Source: Haemonchus contortus
Taxonomy: Eukaryota > Nematoda > Chromadorea > Rhabditida > Trichostrongylidae
Length of the DNA: 64,000 bases
Assembly: GCA_000469685.2 (NCBI GenBank)
Contig: LS997565.1
Coordinates: 30,144,145-30,208,144, forward strand
Direction of reading: 5' to 3'
Every line of letters starts with the position of its first letter. Positions within the stretch are counted from its first letter, which is position 1. Positions 1-10,749 of the stretch are shown piece after piece. Below the pieces are notes generated by a model. It ran no database searches and had not been told where the DNA came from. It saw only the letters and a list, made by a program, of their open reading frames with translations. The position numbers and the translations under genes were made by a program.

Positions 1-2892
1 CGATTCACCCGCGTAACATTCGGAATCAACGCCTCCCCTTTCCTTCTCAGTGCAACGATTCTCTATCACTTGAAAAACTATGTAAAAAACGAAGAACTGA
101 CTGATGAAATTGCAAGAAACCTTTATGTCGACAATCTATTTGTCAACGCAGATTCCAGGGAAGGAGCTATTCAGAAATACACCGATTTGAAAACAATCTT
201 CTCAAATATGCGGATGAACTTACGCGAATTCATCGCCAATGATGCATACATCATGGACGCCATAAAAGTTTGCGATCAATCACTCAGTCGAGTTCCCAAA
301 GTGCTGGGAGTACCATGGAACTCGATAACAGATCACTTCGAGTTGAAAATCAACATTGATGAGAAGAATTTCGTCAGCAAACGAGTCGTAGCGCAGCAGC
401 TTGCTTCAATATATGATCCCCTCGGATGGTTCATACCATTGTTAGTGAAGGCAAAGCACTTCCAACAACAACTATGGAAACATCATTATGAATGGGATGA
501 ACCGCTAATTCCCAAAGACGCAGAAAAATGGTTGCAACTCATGCAAGGCATAAACGGATTCCAACATCAACTTCCCAGAATGATTGCGAACGTCAAAACC
601 GAATATACCCTTGTAACGTATACTGATGCAAGCTCAATTGCAATGACGGCATGCATCTATATTGTCAACGAAACAAGCTCCTATCTTCTGATGGCCAAGT
701 CAAAAATACCACATATGAAGTATCAAGCGACAATACCGAAACTCGAACTTAATGCACTTGCTATCGGAGTTAGACTAACATCCAACGTCTTCCAAAGCAT
801 GAACCCTTCAATAAACGTGAAAAACATCTTAATACTCACAGACTCCGAAATCGCTTTGCATTGGATTTCAACACCAAAATATCGAGGTAACGGAGTATTC
901 GTAACCAACCGAGTCAAGGAAATCCATGAAATTGTACAGAATTTGAAGTCGTTGAAACTATCGGTGAAGTTTGGTTACATTGACAGCAGCAAAAATCCAG
1001 CAGATTGCGGCACCAGAGGACTTTCAAAAGAAAACTTTGGAAGTCATGTATGGTGGCATGCATACAGCCTTCAACAAATTTCTAGCGAAGGGATGGGGAA
1101 GAACCTGCATTCCTTGCAAACATCAGAATACGAAGAATTCCCAAGTGAAGCATGTTTGCACATTGCCCAGTCATCACAAGTCGAGATCATAGACGTCATG
1201 GATCTCGAAGCATTCAGTAACTTCACTAGAGCCAAAAGGATTCTCGCATATGCGCTAAGGTTCCTGAAGAAACTGACGTGTCATCTTCATTCAGGGTTGA
1301 AAGAAAGGCTATTCGACAGCTTACCATGGCTCGAACATCAAACTCAAGAAGATTACCTAACCGCACTGGACATTCTCGACGCCCAACATGTTCTAGTCCG
1401 GAATCATCAGCTAACACACATCAATGCGCATTACAAAAAGGAACTCACAAAAAATCTGAACATGAAGGAGGATCGCGTAAAAATACTGAGAGCATACGGC
1501 CGCCTCAACAAATCAGACCTTGATCCTACCGCCAAAAACCCTATCCTTATTGCCCCCAATACCCATCTCGCCCGCCTGATCATTAACGATGCTCATGGCC
1601 CATACCACGTAGGGACAGCCCATACCATTTCCAATGTTCGACGTATGTACTGGATCCCACGATTGCGAGAACAAGTCAAAAAGTCTTTGCGAAAATGCAT
1701 TACGTGCCAAAAAATGAACAATCTCCCCTTTAAGTATCCAGAAATGACTGACCTACCACGATCTCGTGTCACCAGATCGAGAGTATTTCAGCATACAGGA
1801 TTAGACTATTTTGGCCCGCTGACTGTCTTCCGCGAAGATGGAGAAAAGATCAGTGTTTACGGATGCATTTTCACTTGTACAGTCACACGAATGATACATT
1901 TGGAATTGGTACTCGATGGAACGACGGAGAAATTCCTCAACGCTTTCCGCCGATTCGTCGCAAGGCGGGGAAAGCCACAGACAGTCATCTGTGACAACGC
2001 TCCTACATTCCTGTTGGGCAGCCAAATACTAGTCCAATCTCTCGGGAAAATTGAAGAAGAACCGTCGATTAACGAGGCGATGAGCAACCACTGCATAACA
2101 TGGCATCATATAACACCATTTTCACCCTGGAAAGGTGGCTTCTATGAGCGTCTCATAAAGTCGGTTAAAAGCTCATTATTCAAAGCAATAGGAAGGCGGA
2201 TTCTCAATATCGACCAGCTCACCACGCTCCTGCATGAAATAGAAGCATGTTTAAACACGAGACCTCTCACGTATCAAGAAACTGATCTAGAAGACTTCAT
2301 CCGCTCCATTCGACCTATTGATTTCATTCAGCACGAAATGGATGTCACACTTCCTTTAGACAATCTCAGTGACGATGACGACGACCCAACCTACCTCCCG
2401 ACCGCTGAAATCGGACGATTCAAGACGAGAATACAGACACAAAAAGCTCTGAGAAGTTCGTATCAGTTGACAGAACGGTACTGGAACATATGGAAAAATT
2501 CCTATTTGTCAGCTCTACGCGAACAACATCGACGAAATGTGACAAATCAAAGAGGAAGCGCAAAGCAACCAGTGGAAGGAGAAATTGTTTTAATCGTAGA
2601 CACCTACCAGAAACGCAATAACTGGAAACTGGGAAGAATATCAAGACTAATACGTAACAGCGATAATGAAGCAAGAGAAGCTGAAGTATACTGCGGAAAC
2701 AATAACTATATTCGAAGACCCATGAATCTCCTGATCCCACTTGAAATTGGTTCCGATCAAGAGAACACCAAGGAAAGACGTCATACAGAAGTTCAACATC
2801 AAGATGAAGAACGCGAAACAGACCAACCGAAAAGTACAAGATATGATTTACGCCCACGAAAAGAAGTCGGAAGAAACAAGAGTGATCTATAG
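1..2892 (+). CDS. BEL/Pao retrotransposon polyprotein, 3' part (RT end, RNase H, integrase, DUF5641)
   Basis: The frame is open at the window's left edge and runs 963 codons to TAG, so the N-terminus (gag, protease, most of RT) lies outside. The order matches BEL/Pao pol. The RT end has FGINASPF at residues 7-14 and the box LYVDN at 42-46. An RNase H-like segment starts at TYTDAS (Asp about 209). The integrase zinc motif uses His 532/536 and Cys 566/569. Integrase catalytic residues are visible as Asp in GLDYF (602), Asp in CDNAP (665) and Glu in GGFYERL (716). A DUF5641-type tail (about 860-910) ends in a charged stretch. No frameshift or stop interrupts it, unlike the decayed copy at 10750-14545, so it is a young insertion. 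The second RT-box residue is Asn rather than Asp. I recall YVDN as common in nematode BEL elements but cannot verify that here. Confidence 0.95.
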   Translation, partial: RFTRVTFGINASPFLLSATILYHLKNYVKNEELTDEIARNLYVDNLFVNADSREGAIQKYTDLKTIFSNMRMNLREFIANDAYIMDAIKVCDQSLSRVPKVLGVPWNSITDHFELKINIDEKNFVSKRVVAQQLASIYDPLGWFIPLLVKAKHFQQQLWKHHYEWDEPLIPKDAEKWLQLMQGINGFQHQLPRMIANVKTEYTLVTYTDASSIAMTACIYIVNETSSYLLMAKSKIPHMKYQATIPKLELNALAIGVRLTSNVFQSMNPSINVKNILILTDSEIALHWISTPKYRGNGVFVTNRVKEIHEIVQNLKSLKLSVKFGYIDSSKNPADCGTRGLSKENFGSHVWWHAYSLQQISSEGMGKNLHSLQTSEYEEFPSEACLHIAQSSQVEIIDVMDLEAFSNFTRAKRILAYALRFLKKLTCHLHSGLKERLFDSLPWLEHQTQEDYLTALDILDAQHVLVRNHQLTHINAHYKKELTKNLNMKEDRVKILRAYGRLNKSDLDPTAKNPILIAPNTHLARLIINDAHGPYHVGTAHTISNVRRMYWIPRLREQVKKSLRKCITCQKMNNLPFKYPEMTDLPRSRVTRSRVFQHTGLDYFGPLTVFREDGEKISVYGCIFTCTVTRMIHLELVLDGTTEKFLNAFRRFVARRGKPQTVICDNAPTFLLGSQILVQSLGKIEEEPSINEAMSNHCITWHHITPFSPWKGGFYERLIKSVKSSLFKAIGRRILNIDQLTTLLHEIEACLNTRPLTYQETDLEDFIRSIRPIDFIQHEMDVTLPLDNLSDDDDDPTYLPTAEIGRFKTRIQTQKALRSSYQLTERYWNIWKNSYLSALREQHRRNVTNQRGSAKQPVEGEIVLIVDTYQKRNNWKLGRISRLIRNSDNEAREAEVYCGNNNYIRRPMNLLIPLEIGSDQENTKERRHTEVQHQDEERETDQPKSTRYDLRPRKEVGRNKSDL

Positions 2893-3230
2893 TAAAAATA
2901 TGATTAAAATTGTAAATTCCTTATGCCTCCCGTGGGAGCTTTCTGTACGAAACATTACCGTTGCGTGTAGAAAGTCATGTAAAAATGAGGTTATGATAGT
3001 AAGATTTATGTGGATCTAATCAACTATAGTATATAAGACACACAGAAGGGTGATTCTTCTTCTTCTTCTTCTTCTTGTCCAACTCCACTGTTTCGATTCC
3101 GCTGCCGTACGCCGTCAACAATAAAGTGAGAAGTACACAGGAGTACGACAGAAGCACAAGAAGACACACAAAGCAATCGCGTGGCAGGCAAAAGTATTTT
3201 ACTGCTATATCTGGACCACACTTCACCACA
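2893..3230 (+). promoter_or_regulatory. Probable 3' UTR / start of 3' LTR of the BEL element
   Basis: Directly after the polyprotein stop there is no coding frame. The stretch has a TATA-like TATATAAG (3030-3037), a short TTC repeat (3054-3076) and an AATAAA polyadenylation signal (3120-3125). This is the arrangement expected of an LTR. A purine-rich stretch near 2928-2940, followed by TGTACG at about 2944, is a possible polypurine tract and LTR start. The 5' LTR is outside the window, so the boundaries cannot be confirmed. The LTR may run into or across the microsatellite that follows. Confidence 0.4.
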
Positions 3231-3733
3231 CATACATACATACATACATATCATATACATACATACATACATACATACATATACATACATACATACATAC
3301 ATATACATACATACATACATACATATACATACATACATACATACACATACATACATACATACATACACATACATACATACATACATACATACATACATAC
3401 ATACATACATACATACATACATACATACATACATACATACATACATACATACATACATACATACATACATACATACATACATACATACATACATACATAC
3501 ATACATACATACATACATACATACATACATACATACATACATACATACATACATACATACATACATACATACATACATACATACATACATACATACATAC
3601 ATACATACATACATACATACATACATACATACATACATACATACATACATACATACATACATACATACATACATACATACATACATACATACATACATAC
3701 ATACATACATACATACATACATACATACATACA

Positions 3734-3765
<32 letters not shown>

Positions 3766-4880
3766 CATACATACATACATACATACATACATACATACAT
3801 ACATACATACATACATACATACATACATACATACATACATACATACATACATACATACATACATACATACATACATACATACATACATACATACATACAT
3901 ACATACATACATACATACATACATACATACATACATACATACATACATACATACATACATACATACATACATACATACATACATACATACATACATACAT
4001 ACATACATACATACATACATACATACATACATACATACATACATACATACATACATACATACATACATACATACATACATACATACATACATACATACAT
4101 ACATACATACATACATACATACATACATACATACATACATACATACATACATACATACATACATACATACATACATACATACATACATACATACATACAT
4201 ACATACATACATACATACATACATACATACATACATACATACATACATACATACATACATAACATACATACATACATACATACATACATACATACATACA
4301 TACATACATACATACATACATACATACATACATACATACATACATACATACATACATACATACATACATACATACATACATACATACATACATACATACA
4401 TACATACATACATACATACATACATACATACATACATACATACAATACATACATACATACATACATACATACATACATACATACATACATACATACATAC
4501 ATACATACATACATACATACATACATACAATACCATACATACATACATACATACATACATACATACATACATACATACATACATACATACATACATACAT
4601 ACATACATACATACATACATACATACATACATACATACATACATACATACATACATACATACATACATCATACATACATAACATACATACATACATACAT
4701 ACATACATACATACATACATACATACATACATACATACATACATACATACATACATACATACATACATACATACATACATACATACATACATACATACAT
4801 ACATACATACATACATACATACATACATACATACATACATACATACATACATACATACATACATACATACATACATACAT
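3231..4880. repeat. Long (ACAT)n tetranucleotide microsatellite
   Basis: About 1.65 kb of almost pure ACAT/CATA repeat. It begins with a mixed edge (ATATCATATAC, ACACATAC variants). It has only a few interruptions, including phase shifts near 4261, 4444, 4529-4533 and 4667-4681. Every strand and frame reads as Met-Tyr-Val-Cys or His-Thr-Tyr-Ile repeats; these are not genes. The extreme purity suggests recent expansion. The true length in the genome may differ from this assembly. Confidence 0.98.
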
Positions 4881-5974
4881 GATCTCTGAAGAGAGTACAT
4901 TTGAGTGCCGGTGACGAAATAAAGCAAATTCTGCAGAAAAACATTGAAATCTGTTCTGGCAGTTGTTTTGCAGGTGTGTCAAGTGCTTTGACATCATGGC
5001 AATTTAACATTGCAAGTTCGTTTTTCTCCTTTCGTCACAGATCATTAACATTATATGTATCACCTGTCCTTGTGTTGGTTAATGAATTGCTCAAGAAGTA
5101 GACCACATTATGTAGGGTCCCCACCCTTGAAGGAGCCGACAACTAAACTGTGTTTGAATTGTAATGAAGTATCTAGTCATTAGTGTCGTTGTCAGGAAAT
5201 CACAAAGTATAATAGTATGGCAGGTCTTCTCTACATTTTCTCCATCTCCTAGAGTGTGTCACCGGATTTTTCTCCTCAGCCTGTATATGGGCAATGTACG
5301 ATCATTGGTCTGGCGTGTGTGTAAATTGAATGACTGCGAACCATGTGCTCACCGCGAGTTGTTCAACTCCTTGAGGTTCGAGTGAGGAAGGGAAGGAATA
5401 ATCAAATTGGTAAGTTTAAAGCCGATACCCTTTCTCTGTTCACCTTACTTTTTCGAGTTACTGATACTTTCCATGTCGCTAGCTTTTTTCAGCCCCACTC
5501 TGACTTTCGGTACTATCTCGTTACGTTGATATCTTTACCGATACATGTCTATAAGTCTGGTCCATCTATCATGATTCCATGTTAGTTTCAGTTGCACATA
5601 GTCTTCCTACCCCTCAAGTTGAGCATTCTGCAGTATGCTACGCATACTGCGGAGTGCTCAACTCGAACCATAAATTTGCTGGAGAGTTAATGAAGGGATC
5701 AGAAGTATATCGAGCAAGATAATGATTTTTGCACGACACAGAGCTTGACGAACACTTTTGCCCCATCATTGTCGCTTTCGTGGCACTTCAATAAATCCGG
5801 GATTCATCCGAAGAATTTGTATGGATAGGTGTGTCAACGAGCCTCCTCGCAGCTAGAAGAATCTCACTGCATTGCTATCCTTCATTCAGAATGCTGTCAA
5901 TCCTTCTGGATGCGGATGAGAAGAAGATTTTACCCCTGTTTTTCTATGAACCTCGGCGAACCACGATGAACGAC
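4881..5974. other. Non-coding stretch after the microsatellite
   Basis: No recognisable gene. An AATAAA (4918-4923) lies just after the microsatellite and could be the polyadenylation signal of the retroelement LTR. A strong hairpin at 5614-5666 is listed separately. Short open frames here have no family resemblance. Confidence 0.6.
5614..5666. repeat. Near-perfect hairpin, about 21-bp stem
   Basis: The left arm starts GTTGAGCATTCTGCAGTATG at 5618. It pairs with a right arm reading GCATACTGCGGAGTGCTCAA around a loop of about three bases. There are two mismatches over about 21 bp, and weaker pairing extends outward. It could be a transposon-terminal palindrome or a small-RNA precursor; nothing seen here decides between them. 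Confidence 0.75.
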
Positions 5975-6275
5975 ATACCTCCGTAGTTTGCCGGAAGGAA
6001 CGCGTAGGGAGTATCCGAGAGGGTAGTGAAGAAGACCAAGTACATCCGTCTTCGCTCCCATCTTTTCGACACAATGGTTCTTCCTGCTTTGATTTAAAGA
6101 ATTGGACTCTACGCAAGCATGATTAGCTAGCAGTCCACGTCTTTTAACGCGCTGTGGAAATGATACTGCCCTGGATTTCCCTATTCACACATGTGCAGAG
6201 TGGAGTTCAAGATCCAATCTACTTCCATGAAGGAAGATGAGGGACGCTGTCGGAATCGAAGATCAGGCAAGCCAA
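5975..6275 (+). pseudogene. Relic of RTE-type non-LTR retrotransposon (C-terminal region)
   Basis: Broken translation shows RRK..WGV, VVKKTK, RSHLFDTMVLPAL and RRKMRDAV in the order found in the C-terminal part of RTE-type reverse transcriptases. The nucleotide sequence aligns with the copy at about 39180-39450, including the shared stretches TTCCTGCTTTGA and CGCTGTGGAAA. Frameshifts and in-frame stops make it dead. It is plus strand, short and surrounded by unrecognised sequence, consistent with an old truncated insertion. Confidence 0.7.
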
Positions 6276-8810
6276 ACAAGTTATAAACGCCAAACCGCCG
6301 CCAGCGAAAAAGTCACAACTCTTTACAAAACTCTAGAAGAAGGGAACGATATGCACCATCCATCGAGCATGGATGATCCACGAGGCTACTTTGTCTGACA
6401 TTAAAGGGTTTGGACGTTACTTCCAGTTGCTCTGGGAGATCGGTAATAGGCGGTGCGAGAGGTCACACAGGTTGTCGCGACGGGCGCTCACTTCTCGGAG
6501 CAATTCAAGACGAAAACTAGAAATTGAGGGGTGTGCGCCGCCGTGCCTTCCGAGAAGAGCACAAGAAAACAGCGCTTGTAGAACCTCGCCTTGCTACGGT
6601 GCTCCCTCCGATCCAACTACGACGACCATTGTGACCCTGCGCTTGAACACGGCCCTGTTCTATTCCCGAAACACTGCGCTCAGAGATTAAGGTTAAGAAA
6701 GATTAATGTTAGCAATTATGTTATCGTTGATGTTAAACTTGTGAGATATACTGTGCGCGTAAAGAAGTAAGGAAACCGAGAAAGAATGTTTATCCATCTA
6801 GTTTGAAAAAAATATGAAAGATATGGACTCCCCTTACCACACAACAGAACATAAAAGAAATAAATGACTTTATGCATATTAACAAAGGGAACGCTAGTTA
6901 AACTAAAAATCCTACGGGATGGTACCTCACCTTACTAGGGGTCGACAATGCGCGTTAACCCTCCTGCTCGTGCGTAGTGGGGTTAGCCGGGGACGTTCGA
7001 CACGTTCGGTCACCACCCGCAGCGGAGTAGGAGGTCCCACTCCATTCATCCACACGCCGGTCCAGGTTTCGCCTTCCACGGGCTGTTCACCAAGGGTTGC
7101 TCGGGAAATCGACAGCTGCGCAAAGGGAGAGCGGGGGTATCACCATCACCATCGGAAATAAACCACACCCGTGGCTGTGCGGAATGATCCTCGTCACCTT
7201 GGCGGTCCTTGATGCGTGATGCGCGTGTTCCGTGCTCGTACAATACCGTAGAGAAGTTAATACGAATAACTGATGATAGAACTGCGGACGAATAGCATGG
7301 GATTAGCGAAGGAGCATTGGAAATGGGACGTGGAGCCATGCGAAGCTCGTAAAGGCTGCAGCGGAGACGTGCGCGGTGTTAGCCAGAACTGTCTAACGCC
7401 ATCGCCTTTTTTTAGGCCATCCTCTCGTGTTCAACAATTGTTCACTAACAAAAACACAAAACGCAATAAGTAAACGAAGTTAATAATAAGGATCACGTGC
7501 AGGCCCCTGGGTCTGACCGGTATCGTAGTGGTAGTGCACATCTCTTCGTCGGCAGTGCGCGTGACGTTGTGGTTGCTGACCATTTGATCGGCGATGGCGA
7601 CGAGTCGACAAGAAACGGGCTTACCGGTTTTGCGAGGAGCGAAATTTTGTCTCTCTGGGTCATTTTGGTGTGAGGGGGAGATTCTTCCTCACCTCTGACG
7701 AAAGGAACTTCCCCCCGGGTTAGCAAAACAATGGCACGTGGCTCAGACCCGGGTTCTGCGAAAGAGATGATGCGGTAGCCCTGTGGGCATACCTAAGCTC
7801 AGCCTCAAGAGGCAGAGCACAAAGATCCTGGGTTCTTACGACACCATGATTTTCAGTTTTACCCGATTCAAGGCGGACGCCGCGCATACTGGATCTATCG
7901 CTCTTGACACTGCGCGTTTCGCTTTGAAAGTTACATCAAGATGTTCGTGATGTAGCTTTACCAGCTAGTCTAAAACTTGCCGTCCCTCGGAAGCGGCCTT
8001 ATTTGCCATAAGTTGAAAGACATCCAACTGTGAATTTTGGCGAAATAATTATTACTTCAGATTGGTGGCAACATTATTGTTTGTGAAAAATTCCATCTGA
8101 AAAGGTGAGTATTTTGATATGATGTCGTGAAATATTATGAAATAAAGCCTGGAGGTGTTGAATTTCTTGGAAAATTACTACAGGATATTCATCAAGAAAA
8201 CGTGTCGTGTCGGAATTGCGTTACGTAACATCACAACATTGGTTGTAGTACAACTTCATAATCTAGGTCCTGAATAATTTCTTTTACCGAGTACTGATGA
8301 TCTTCGTGGTTGTCCGTGTCTGTCTCCTCCTTTGACAACAAGCTATCTACACAACACGACATAGTTCACCTGAGGTTGGTCAATCCTCGAATCTTACCTC
8401 AAAAAAAGTAAGTTATCCAATGGTGACAGATACTGCACCTGATTTTGACCGCTTCATAACGATTGTAAAAAGGTTTGTGTTCGTAAGAAAGAGAAGGATA
8501 CGCGAGGTTTTAATATATGATTACTTCAATGACAACTAACAAGTAATAGGAGAATGATCGGTTAGTGATGAAAATAATTGTCAAGCAAATGAAAGTTTGT
8601 TTAGGTGCGCGCGCGTGCGCGTGCAGTGTACGTAGGGTTAAAATGATATCGGAAAAGGATTAGCCGGTGAAAAGTCCGCACTATGAAAAGAAGGATGACT
8701 TAAACAACGGAAAGCTTTGAGACCTTTTTTGAGAGAAAAAACGAGAAAAAATGTTATCTGCGGTGTATGCGCGAATGTGAGCGTAAGATTAAAGGCGAAA
8801 AATGGTTTCG
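6276..8810. other. No recognisable gene; GC-richer patch near 6.9-7.3 kb
   Basis: Only short unrelated open frames are present. The patch at 6920-7340 is noticeably GC-richer than its surroundings and may be a repeat, but it has no match inside the window. An alternating CG-rich run occurs near 8607-8625. I see no splice-supported exons. Confidence 0.5.
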
Positions 8811-10749
8811 GAGATTCGCACATGGTTTAATTCGACGCCCCCTCCGATACCACTTGTCCAGGAATGAGGTCGGAAAACGGTCTGGATAGGGCACAATAAG
8901 GGCAGTCACAGTGGGGGACGGGAGGCCTCCGCCCCTCGCTAGGTTGACTACGAATTCTAATTATCCTTCACCACTTTCGCATTGGAGCAGCATTAGTGAA
9001 AAATCGATAGGCTGGTTGGCAAATTGCCCACAGACGGTCAGCTGGTCGACCGCCTCGTACTGAGACTACTATTAGGCTGTTTTTCTAGTATTCGACTATA
9101 TCCTACGCTATTCTGTTCTAATTAATTTTTCTCAGCCGTCGTCAAAAGGTCGAAATTGATACTGCACAATAAATCAGGTTAATAGCGGTAGGAGAATTAG
9201 TTTTAATGAATGAGCCAAAATCAGCTATTTGGTGTATTGTGTGCATTTGCAGACACTGCGTTACGTTTGTCTGACTCGCCGAGAAATCCCTTATCGCCGT
9301 TTTTTGGCCATGTAGCTCGTCCGACCCCCCTTTCCCCTTGTTTTTTTGCAGCTCTATTTTTTATATTCATTTTTTTTCGCGTTCTTTCTTGTACCATTGA
9401 ACTATTGTAGGCCGTATTTAACACTTTTTTTTGTCAAATTTCGCCAAAAACCGGATACTCCAAAATTATCGTAAACTGTGCCTTCAAGCGAGATAAGAGC
9501 GAGTTAAGATAAGCTAACATACTGTGTGGTGACCAATACTAACAAAGAATGAGATTTGATACGCAGCCATTTTAGCTGCGTATCCTGCTATATAAAACAA
9601 ACAAAGCCAAAAAAAGTAAGCACATAATATGCTCATGAAGCAAAAAGCAACGTGAGTAACTACGCTTATAAAAAACGAGCAACTTCGCTAAATAATCAAA
9701 CGAGAATGAAACAACAAAAAACAAGTAAACAAGGCGAATGATGGAAGAGAAAATATAACGTCATAGTTTCTCTGTACACTGCACAAAATTGAAAACGCAA
9801 ACATTACGTAAAAAGGAGTACCTAACCAATCTGTCAATCAATATCGCGACGGATAAGAATACCATAGTTGTTAGAGATGGCAGAGAATAAAAAGGAATGA
9901 ACAGAAAGGCAAGTTGGGCTGGATGACGCGTAGATTGGCTTTCGAAAACGTGATTTGGCGCCGGTGCGCAACGATAGCATTGGTACGCGGTTTTGTTTCA
10001 AGTGAGTGAGCAAATGATTGTTTCGACTGGATAAATGCGCGTAAATGATAATTTCATTGTAAGTAGTATTAATGAATGAATCATGAAGAGTTTTTGCCGC
10101 CCTTTCAGGTTGCATTCTTTGTGGTCGGTACAACCCATTCTTGTCAGGAGTACGACCAAATACTTCACATGGCATAAACCGATTCGAACGATCACCACCA
10201 AACTTTCGTCATGCAATTCTTTTATTGCACGGCAACCTACAACGTACGGATTAGTCAGAATTATTGCACGGCAACCCGCAACAAAACAAAAGAATGGTAT
10301 AACACAAAAAAACAAGTAATGGGGTGGCGCTATAGAGGTAACACTGTGGAGGATTTTAAAGAGAGGTGTCGATATTGAGCGATTCAAAGTAAGAAAAAAC
10401 AATGCAACTAAACTTGCGAAACAACAAGTAATCGGGAATCGGCAAACGATTCTCAAGCACAAATAAGGTGAATAGATAAAGGGGGAGCCTATAGGGGGTC
10501 AATTCGCGGATGCGAATGCGAATCGACTGACAGAGTTTCTTCTCCTACGGGAAAAGCGGCAGGCTTCTCTTGCGAAATGTCAGTGTTGCGAAATGTCGAC
10601 TGACTTTTTGGGCGCGTTGGTTCCGCTCGGCACTCTTTTCCCGCGCAATTTCCGCAATAGATTATTGATAGATCACAACATTGATCATTTGGCTCTCTTC
10701 CCTACACAACGGCTTTACAGTGCTACTGCGGGTTTGCGTCGAATTTGAG
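8811..10749. other. No recognisable gene; repeat fragments
   Basis: No gene is supported. A fragment at about 9447-9480 (CCAAAATTATCGTAAACTGT) resembles the left end of the MITE candidate at 15874. A 16-bp direct repeat, TTATTGCACGGCAACC, occurs at 10222-10237 and 10261-10276. The right part of this stretch may include the 3' LTR or UTR of the minus-strand BEL relic that follows, but there is no second LTR to compare. Confidence 0.5.

Noticed and set aside
723..917. Minus-strand frames overlapping the BEL polyprotein (also 1226-1417, 1801-2096, 2420-2857)
   Set aside because: Shadows of the intact plus-strand polyprotein with no motifs of their own.
3024..5010. Open frames of up to about 595 codons on both strands
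   Set aside because: They are translations of the ACAT microsatellite (Met-Tyr-Val-Cys or His-Thr-Tyr-Ile repeats) open in all frames, not genes.
7740..7850. tRNA-like stretch (AAGCTCAGCC...GAGGCAGAGCA...GGTTCTTACGAC)
   Set aside because: The distance between the box-like parts is too short for a tRNA and no stems form.
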